DNA of 64,000 nucleotides from an uncultured Collinsella sp. (lineage in GTDB: Bacteria > Actinomycetota > Coriobacteriia > Coriobacteriales > Coriobacteriaceae). Below are positions 58,514 to 64,000 of the stretch, one piece after another. The stretch is from NCBI GenBank assembly GCA_900547025.1, contig UREZ01000001.1, positions 21,772-85,771 of the forward strand. The letters are read 5' to 3'. The position numbers and the translations under genes are program-made. Numbering within the stretch: position 1 is the first letter of the stretch; every line of letters begins with the position of its first letter. The notes beneath the pieces were generated by a model. The model ran no database searches. It had not been told where the DNA came from and saw only the letters and a program-made list of their open reading frames with translations.

Positions 58514-59386
58514 CTAGTAGATCCTTTCGACCTCCTTGGTCAAGGCCCTGAAAAGATCCCCAGCTGAGGGGTCTGCCCCAGAGCACAGCGATTGCCAGGC
58601 ACCCGTTTCTCCGATGGTGCCCGCACTCGTCATAACAAGATCGTCGCTCCGCCTGCGAATGGAGACACTAACGGAGCGGCCATTATGGAACCCATGGATA
58701 TCGACTTTATTTATGCGCCCATCAGCTAGATAACTAATCATGACATTGATGCTGTCACCATACTCCGGCAATTCGAAGCCGTGGGAATCCATCAATAGCT
58801 TCACGTCCTGATGGTAAATGCGGGCCTCGACGACATTCTTGGGCATTTTCCCCGTCTTTGTTGGAGAGCAAAAGCTGATGCTTGGCTCCTCTTCGCTCAT
58901 GCCTCGGTTAAACCTAAGCATGCACGGGCATACCGACTCAATGGTTCGCAAGGCGTCCGCCGCGACCTTTTCCTCGGTAAACATCTCCACGTCGATGCCG
59001 TTTTCTTCCATATAGGCACGGTTTTTACGTTGAAGCTCTAGCCGAGCCGCAGCCTCCCCATCTCCACGCTGTCCCCAATTTCCGGAGTCGGCGACATTTC
59101 GATCGAATGTAGAATCAACGGAACATGGCGCTTGCTGTTGAGTCGGATCACTGTCGCCGAGACGCCTTAGCTCGGAGCGTCTCATCAGTAGTGTCACAAT
59201 ATCAAACAGCCAACCAAATCCAAAAAGGCCAAAGGTAAAGAGATATAGAAAGAAGCTACCCCACATCCGTGCATACGCCCTATGAGCGCCCGACCACCCA
59301 AGAAGGAAGCATAGCAAAAGCGTCTTGTTTGCCCTGTCAACCGACGTAATCTCTCGAGTGAGAGATTTCTGTTCAGGCTTCGCCAA
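58514..59386 (-). CDS. TM2-domain protein (downstream part of an ochre-split gene)
   Basis: 290 codons from TTG 59386 onward. Residues about 20-70 form a TM2 domain (KTLLLCFLLGWSGAHRAYAR, then two membrane helices). A soluble C-terminal domain of unknown type follows (100-290). The same frame continues upstream without another stop to a TAA at 59513-59515 and beyond it to ATG 59665, so this is very likely the main part of a longer, broken gene. TTG 59386 has no good ribosome site. Function unknown. Confidence 0.65.
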   Translation of the reverse strand: MAKPEQKSLTREITSVDRANKTLLLCFLLGWSGAHRAYARMWGSFFLYLFTFGLFGFGWLFDIVTLLMRRSELRRLGDSDPTQQQAPCSVDSTFDRNVADSGNWGQRGDGEAAARLELQRKNRAYMEENGIDVEMFTEEKVAADALRTIESVCPCMLRFNRGMSEEEPSISFCSPTKTGKMPKNVVEARIYHQDVKLLMDSHGFELPEYGDSINVMISYLADGRINKVDIHGFHNGRSVSVSIRRRSDDLVMTSAGTIGETGAWQSLCSGADPSAGDLFRALTKEVERIY

Positions 59387-59512
59387 AGGTGTAATTTCAT
59401 GCGATGAAACAGTAATTGAGGACGTCCTTGACGCCGAGCTCCGAGCGCCTGATTTAGCAACGGCGCGAGCGACATCCCCAACTCCGACGGTCGTTCTGCT
59501 GTATACGGCATT

Positions 59513-59665
59513 TTAAGCAGCCTTCTTCGGATTTTTGATCCACCCCATGCCCTTCTTACCATAGCCGGGGATTATCGCCCGCTTTACCGCGCGCTTCGCT
59601 CTGCCGGTCGTTCTTGCCTTGAGTGATGTCTTTAGATTCGGCTTACGCAGCCCGACCTTTACCAT
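59513..59665 (-). pseudogene. N-terminal part of the TM2 gene, ended by an ochre codon
   Basis: 50 codons starting MVKVGLRKPNLKTSLKARTT and ending …GMGWIKNPKKAA, then TAA. After the stop the frame goes on as 'NAVYSRTTVGVGDVARAV' and joins the TM2 protein in the same frame. The block GYGKKGMGW-KNPKKA, then a Tyr and N-VY-TT-GV, is a recurrent N-terminal pattern of TM2 and related small membrane proteins as I recall it, so the TAA most likely replaced a Tyr codon. ATG 59665 has GGAG at spacing seven. Either the gene is dead, or the stop is read through. Confidence 0.65.
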
Positions 59666-59802
59666 ATTTCTACTCCATCCCCTCGGAACCCCACACCGGG
59701 GTGCACGAGCACGCCTGGGTCTCCCCGTTTTCAAGCGCCCCGTGTTTGCCTAATGTTCACGCCCTTTCGGACTCTAATCCCCAGCTGACATTCTTGATAA
59801 TA

Positions 59803-59828
59803 AAAAAGGGCCCCAAATGGGACCCTTC
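59803..59828 (-). terminator. Terminator after tRNA-Ser
   Basis: AAGGGTCCC and GGGCCCTT form a stem followed on the minus strand by TTTT. Confidence 0.75.
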
Positions 59829-59841
59829 TTCAAAGTCATAC

Positions 59842-59932
59842 TGGCGGAGAGCTGGGGATTCGAACCCCAGATGCCCTTTTGGGGCATACTCGCTTAGCAG
59901 GCGAGCACCTTCGGCCTCTCGGTCAGCTCTCC
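59842..59932 (-). tRNA. tRNA-Ser (anticodon GCU)
   Basis: 91 nt including an encoded CCA. Acceptor stem GGAGAGC/GCTCTCC, anticodon loop with GCT (CTGCTAA), a long variable arm (TGCCCCAAAAGGGCA) typical of class II tRNAs, and T loop GGTTCGAATCC. The anticodon reads AGC/AGU serine codons. Confidence 0.95.
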
Positions 59933-60037
59933 GTAACAGCCGTTCTATAGTAACCAAACAGCCGAAGTTGGGCAAGGGGAATTTTGAGGCGTTTCCTCTT
60001 TTACCTCTCTTTTACCAGTAAACGTCTCAGTCAATCA

Positions 60038-60092
60038 TCTCAACCTGTAACATCTGCAGGCCGTAATCCCCTCCAGATGTTACAGGTTGAGA
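60038..60092. repeat. Perfect 19-bp inverted repeat downstream of ATPase copy 2
   Basis: TCTCAACCTGTAACATCTG (60038-60056) pairs exactly with 60074-60092 around a 17-nt loop. It lies about 50 bp after the ATPase stop and lacks a T-run. Confidence 0.65.
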
Positions 60093-60141
60093 CAAAGATA
60101 CAAGGACGGCCCCAGCGACAGCGCGGACAGCCCATTCTTTA

Positions 60142-61224
60142 TTAGTCCTCTCGAACGGTCTCCAACAGATAATCGCGCATGTACGGAATTGCAAACGAAA
60201 CGCAGCCATAGCCCGCGGGCTCAATCAACCCCGCATCGATCAGGCGCTTGCGATATGACCCAACTTTGTTCGCCGACAAACCCATCTTCTTGGCGATATC
60301 GCCGTTGGCGATATCGACGCCCTCGCATTGAGCCATCGCCGCGAGATACTGAAACTGCCGTTCCGACACCCTGCGCAGCGCTGGGGCAATCACCATAGCA
60401 TTAAAGCTATCAAGAGCCGCCTGGATACCCTTACGAGCCGCCTCTTCGCTCACGCTCTCCGCCCCACTGCGCGCAGCAACCTGCCAAGCGTAATATCCGA
60501 CCAGCTGGACCATAAAGGGATAGCCTGCCGAAGCTTTTGTTAATAGCTCAGCGGCACCTTTGTCGAGCTCCTTGCCCGCTCGTCTCATCGTATCCTCAAA
60601 CGATCCGCCAACTTCAAAATCGGAAAGCCGAGTAAGTTCAACATGTTTGGCTCGCTGAAGGAACGTCAACGTATCATCCACCACCACGCCATCTACCGAT
60701 GTCGGCAGTCCGGCGAAAGCGAAAGCGACATTCGCTCCTTGGCGGATCAAGAGCTGCATCTCATTGCCTAGCTCGCGCATTTCCTCAGTTGAGGCATCCT
60801 GGATCTCGTCGAGCGTAATGAGCAGACCACCGCGCTTCGCAGCATCGTACATCGCCTCGCCCAGATGAGAGGCCGACTTCGACATCTCCATGGAGCCAAG
60901 GCTGACCCCTAAAATCGATGGGGAAATCGAGATTGATTCAAGACGAACGTTTCGCTGCAGAGCCTCGAGGATTCTATTGCAAAAACCAGCATTGGAGGCA
61001 ACGTCAACGACCTCGAATCCTTTTTTGCGTGCAAGGTCACCCAATGCATTAAGGAGCACCGTTTTACCTGTGCCTCGGACGCCCGAGATGCGCATGAGTC
61101 GATCGGGGGCACCAGGACCATTCTCAAGAGCCTCGGCAAAGTCATCCAAAACAGTGTCCCGTCCGATAAGCTCAGGCGGATTCATGCCCGCCGTTGGCTT
61201 AAAGGGGTTAGCAGCTTTCGTCAT
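60142..61224 (-). CDS. AAA+ ATPase with C-terminal winged-helix-like region (copy 2)
   Basis: 360 residues. Walker A GVRGTGKT, Walker B LLITLDEIQD, sensor region FAGLP, and a C-terminal 'KVGSYRKRLIDAGLIEPAGY' winged-helix pattern ending 'VSFAIPYMRDYLLET'. It shares with the protein at 1038-2129 the start NPFKPTAG, 'NGPGAP-RLMRI-GVRGTGKT', 'GYPFM-QLVGYYAWQ' and the ending, so they are paralogues. ATG 61224 has AGGAGGG just upstream, preferred over a frame start at 61260. A six-unit repeat array begins 19 bp before the start codon. Role unknown. Confidence 0.85.
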   Translation of the reverse strand: MTKAANPFKPTAGMNPPELIGRDTVLDDFAEALENGPGAPDRLMRISGVRGTGKTVLLNALGDLARKKGFEVVDVASNAGFCNRILEALQRNVRLESISISPSILGVSLGSMEMSKSASHLGEAMYDAAKRGGLLITLDEIQDASTEEMRELGNEMQLLIRQGANVAFAFAGLPTSVDGVVVDDTLTFLQRAKHVELTRLSDFEVGGSFEDTMRRAGKELDKGAAELLTKASAGYPFMVQLVGYYAWQVAARSGAESVSEEAARKGIQAALDSFNAMVIAPALRRVSERQFQYLAAMAQCEGVDIANGDIAKKMGLSANKVGSYRKRLIDAGLIEPAGYGCVSFAIPYMRDYLLETVRED

Positions 61225-61242
61225 TCTGCCCTCCTCTGCTAG

Positions 61243-61297
61243 TTTTAACAACTTTAACAAAGTTTAGCAACTTTAGCAGAGTTTAACAGTTTTAGCA
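61243..61297 (-). repeat. Six-unit 9/10-bp phased repeat array before ATPase copy 2
   Basis: On the gene's strand six copies of TGYTAAA (TGCTAAA or TGTTAAA). Plus-strand starts are 61244, 61253, 61263, 61272, 61282 and 61291, so the spacing alternates 9, 10, 9, 10, 9. The array abuts the ribosome site, in the same position as the six-unit array at 961-1020. Confidence 0.8.
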
Positions 61298-61386
61298 GGC
61301 TCGGCGGCTTTATGCCTTACCGATCCTGCCGGGTCCTCCCGCCCGCGCCGATACAAATAGCGCGGTGCGGCCCCTCTATATCGCCC

Positions 61387-63828
61387 CTACCCCAGCGAGC
61401 GGTTGAGGGAACCGAGCTCGTCGTTGCCCATGGTGCGCCACATTTGGAAGATGCAACCGCGTGCCAGGAAAAAGAAGCCGTTGTCGACCAGTTGAACAGC
61501 GACATCTGCCAGCTGATTCGTCACGGCGGACACTGGCGGCAGCTCGAGTCCGGCCTTGCGGATGGTCTCGACCGCTTCCTCGAACGTCGGAGGCTCGCTG
61601 ACGCCCATCTCGTTCATAAGGCCCTGCATTTCTTCCAGCGCGCTGCTGCCCGACTCCTCGCCGCGCGGCACTAGACGGTAACAAGCCAGCGCCAGGTCGA
61701 GCTGATCGCAATTCCAATAGGCAAACGCCAAGCGGTAGAACAGGTAGCCAATTGCAGAACGATCGCTGGCAATACGTAGGCCGTGGCGCGCCACCTCGAT
61801 AATCTCGTCAAAGCGCTCCAGACGCGCAAGCACGTTGATGAGCGCAAAGTGCGATTGCATGGACGAGCGCGCCAGATCGTAAAGATGGCGCACCTCGGGC
61901 AGTGCTCGTTCAAAGTCCTCTTGCTCGGCGTAAAAGCTGCAGATCTCGTGCTGGGCAAAGTACAGCGCATCGGGCGCACGAAGGATCCGCACCGAGCGGT
62001 CTTCTTCCAACACCGGTAGCACCATGCGCACCAGCTGGTTATCGCAAAACTGCGTTTGAACCGGACCTGTCGCCAAAAGCTCGGCGACGGCGCACTTAGC
62101 CTCCAACTCCTCGACAAGACGGGAAAAGCCTTCAAAAGCACCTGTACGGTCGACTTTTACCTGCTCGCGCAATTCAACAACACGGGCCACGTATGGGTCG
62201 TCGTCCTCTTCCATGACCTCCAACTCGTCAGCCGTATCGGCAAGTAGCAGATCGCGCAGCGCCGGCGGCAGCGCGCGATGGTCATCACGCGGACGAGCAT
62301 GAACCTCCGCAGGCTCAATCGTCTCCGGAGCGGTTGACTCATACGCCTCAAGCACACACTTGCACGGCATATCGTCCATGTCCATGCTCTCAAGATCCTT
62401 GGCGACAGACGTGCAGTCGGTCAGATAGGCAGCGCGGCCAAAGGAATACGTCGCAATCACTCGCTCGCCCTGCTCACCGTCAGGGGCTGCAATTTGCACG
62501 TAGCAGCGCGTAATGCAGGCACCCGCGGCAAAACAAGCAGCCGCGAGTGTGAGCGCCACGCGCGCGTCGTGCTCGGCCGCCCACATCGCGCGCACGTCCT
62601 CGTCCAGCTCGCGCCAAGCGTCGGCCTGGGCGTCGTATTCGCGCTGCGGCATGCCGTCGACAATAGAGCGGCCAAATCGGACCAGCATGATGCCCTCGGC
62701 GGCGTTGGCGCGATAGGTGTAGTCGAGCCGCGTAACAACATTGAGAGCCTCGACAATCCGCGCAAAACGAGTACGAACGTCCCACTCGCCGCCCGGCTGG
62801 CACGCGACCGTTCCCGGCTTGGCCCACGGGTTGTCATTCGACAGCGTTTCGAGCAAGCGAGGAACGTCGTCTGTCGTCTTGCTGATATGCCATAGGTCAA
62901 AGAGCGAGCAGCCCTCAAAGCTTGGCGACGAGGCAACGGGGCCCAACCCTGCCCCAATACGCTCAAGGATGCCCGATAGGCGGTTCAGGCGGCACTCGAT
63001 GGCAAGCAGGGCATCGATCTCGTCCTGGTCCAGCAGGCTACGGTCAAAATTGAGATAGAAGAGTCTCGAGCGATCGATGCGCGCCAGGCTCATTTCAGTT
63101 TTGGCCGCGATGGTGCGCAGGCGAGGCAGATCAACTTCGCCCATCAAAGCGGCGGCATAGCGCTCAATGCCACTTGGATTATCTGTATGGTCAATGCGGT
63201 AGAGCAATGTTTCGATTGCATCGGGCAGCGGTGTGGAATCAAAACCCAGCAGCACCTCAACCGGCTCAGAGAGTTTTACAAGTTTGATCTTGTCGACGGC
63301 ATTTTTCATGCCCTCGTCGAGGCCGTCACCGTCTACCGTGCCTGAGACAGCGTTTTCAGAATCGGCGAATATCACGTAACGCAAGAACATCGAGGCCATG
63401 AACTCGCCGTAGCGAAGGCTGCGCGTCGAATTCCACGTCTCGCAATCGGATTGTTCGCGCATGGGGCCTTCGGGAGAGCCGATGACTCGCGCCCGGGAGT
63501 GCATCGTCCCATCGGTACCCCTGACCGCAATCTCACCGACGCTGGAATCGGACTCGTCAAGAATCAGCTGCATGTCGGGATCGTCGGGCAGCGGAGCCTC
63601 GCTGACGGGGCGGTCCACCTTGTACACCTCACCCGAAACGCTTACGTAGCCCAAAAGCGACACATGACTTTTGCCAACGAATTCGACGACATAACAAGAT
63701 TCATGCTGATCCTCGCCAAAGAGTTTCCAGACCACGCCATATGAGCGTCCCGCAGGCTGCTCGGGCATCGCCGGAAAGCGCTTCTTGGGATCGAGAAACC
63801 TGAGCTTGTATGTCGGACGCTCTGCCAC
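61387..63828 (-). CDS. Large protein of unknown function with C-terminal TPR-like helices
   Basis: 813 residues from GTG 63828 (AGGGTGA upstream). No catalytic motif is recognised and there are no membrane segments or signal peptide. The first 330 residues are mixed alpha/beta; an acidic stretch lies near 535 (ELEVMEEDDDPY). From about 600 to 740 paired helices with TPR-like spacing appear ('ALYFAQHEICSFYAEQEDFE', 'FALINVLARLERFDEIIEVA', 'LFYRLAFAYWNCDQLDLALA'), suggesting a protein-binding scaffold. It is monocistronic between the ATPase copy 2 and the window end. I do not recognise the family. Confidence 0.75.
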   Translation of the reverse strand: MAERPTYKLRFLDPKKRFPAMPEQPAGRSYGVVWKLFGEDQHESCYVVEFVGKSHVSLLGYVSVSGEVYKVDRPVSEAPLPDDPDMQLILDESDSSVGEIAVRGTDGTMHSRARVIGSPEGPMREQSDCETWNSTRSLRYGEFMASMFLRYVIFADSENAVSGTVDGDGLDEGMKNAVDKIKLVKLSEPVEVLLGFDSTPLPDAIETLLYRIDHTDNPSGIERYAAALMGEVDLPRLRTIAAKTEMSLARIDRSRLFYLNFDRSLLDQDEIDALLAIECRLNRLSGILERIGAGLGPVASSPSFEGCSLFDLWHISKTTDDVPRLLETLSNDNPWAKPGTVACQPGGEWDVRTRFARIVEALNVVTRLDYTYRANAAEGIMLVRFGRSIVDGMPQREYDAQADAWRELDEDVRAMWAAEHDARVALTLAAACFAAGACITRCYVQIAAPDGEQGERVIATYSFGRAAYLTDCTSVAKDLESMDMDDMPCKCVLEAYESTAPETIEPAEVHARPRDDHRALPPALRDLLLADTADELEVMEEDDDPYVARVVELREQVKVDRTGAFEGFSRLVEELEAKCAVAELLATGPVQTQFCDNQLVRMVLPVLEEDRSVRILRAPDALYFAQHEICSFYAEQEDFERALPEVRHLYDLARSSMQSHFALINVLARLERFDEIIEVARHGLRIASDRSAIGYLFYRLAFAYWNCDQLDLALACYRLVPRGEESGSSALEEMQGLMNEMGVSEPPTFEEAVETIRKAGLELPPVSAVTNQLADVAVQLVDNGFFFLARGCIFQMWRTMGNDELGSLNRSLG

Positions 63829-63975
63829 GAAATATCACCCTGATCGGTCGCTTGAAGAAGGAGTGGTCGCGAATAAGTCGCGACATCTACTCGGAATCTT
63901 ACACGAGTCGATAAGAAATCGTCCGCTTCACGCCCGCGCCTCGACCGAGGTTCGAATCCATGCAGCGGTGGCATA

Positions 63976-64000
63976 AAAGAAAAGCCCCCGTTGCCGGAGG
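63976..64000 (-). terminator. Partial terminator at the right window edge
   Basis: On the minus strand CCTCCGG-caa-CGGGGGC is followed by TTTTCTTTT. It would end a minus-strand transcript that comes from beyond the window. Confidence 0.6.

Noticed and set aside
59194..59562. 122-residue minus-strand frame overlapping the TM2 gene
   Set aside because: It is in another frame than the conserved protein sequence; its content is a frame-shifted reading of the TM2 region.
63940..63975. GGTTCGAATCC, like a tRNA T loop
   Set aside because: The T stem has a mismatch and a wobble, and no matching 5' acceptor strand is found upstream; at most a decayed tRNA end.

Overview
The window looks like chromosomal DNA of a high-GC gut actinobacterium of the class Coriobacteriia, most probably Collinsella or a close relative. 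This is inferred from the gene set (EbgA/EbgC beta-galactosidase, lactate racemase genes, KdpFABC-KdpDE, feoA/feoB with a Cys-rich partner, VanRS-like and PhoBR-like pairs, YhgE/Pip proteins) and from coding style. No 16S or other marker gene is present, so genus level is not proven. Most of the window is core metabolism. Intergenic gaps hold an unusual number of inverted-repeat elements.

Layout. 1-2.7 kb: a GntR/FCD regulator cut by the window edge, a 160-bp inverted-repeat element, an AAA+ ATPase preceded by a 10-bp phased repeat array, a set of palindromic repeats, and an FCD-domain remnant. 2.7-4.7 kb: an enoate-reductase type flavoenzyme. 4.8-13.1 kb: high-affinity potassium uptake, kdpFABC on the minus strand and kdpDE divergent from it. 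13.2-16.6 kb: ferrous iron uptake (two feoA, feoB, Cys-rich membrane protein) with operator-like palindromes. 16.7-17 kb: an HPr-like protein. 17.4-23.9 kb: amino-acid permease, EbgC/EbgA beta-galactosidase, three LacI-type operators and a divergent LacI regulator. 23.9-24.1 kb: an array of stem-loops with an exact 62-bp period. 24.2-26.8 kb: aspS and serB. 26.9-31.6 kb: nickel-dependent lactate racemization (larB, larC, tetR-type regulator; convergent larD-like channel and larA). 31.6-32.6 kb: about 1 kb of gene-free DNA with hairpin-element copies. 32.6-37 kb: ppc and hisS. 37.0-37.2 kb: three consecutive long hairpins. 37.3-41 kb: MFS transporter, M20 amidohydrolase, EamA exporter. 41.3-46.4 kb: two large YhgE/Pip membrane proteins. 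46.6-48.7 kb: htpG. 48.9-51.5 kb: GNAT acetyltransferase and a tyrosine phosphatase/kinase/chain-length regulator set. 51.7-56.8 kb: PhoR, PhoB, an isolated pstB, and a VanS/VanR-like pair. 57-58.4 kb: a D-Ala-D-Ala carboxypeptidase. 58.5-59.7 kb: a TM2-domain gene broken by an ochre codon. 59.8 kb: tRNA-Ser(GCU). 60.1-61.3 kb: a second AAA+ ATPase, paralogous to the first and also preceded by a six-unit phased array. 61.4-63.8 kb: a large protein of unknown function.

The strongest unexplained signals are: (1) two paralogous ATPases with a C-terminal winged-helix-like region, each with six A/T-rich repeats phased at about one helical turn just before the ribosome binding site; (2) the 62-bp stem-loop array at 23.86-24.07 kb, whose stems differ between units but still pair within each unit; (3) a family of long hairpin elements with variable stems and a conserved asymmetric core in larD/ppc flanking DNA; (4) two inverted-repeat-bounded intergenic elements (0.67-0.83 and 17.05-17.27 kb). 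Smaller surprises are an HPr with Asp at the Ser46 position, a larC without its C-terminal half, an NPA-to-NQA change in the LarD-like channel, and the ochre-split TM2 gene.
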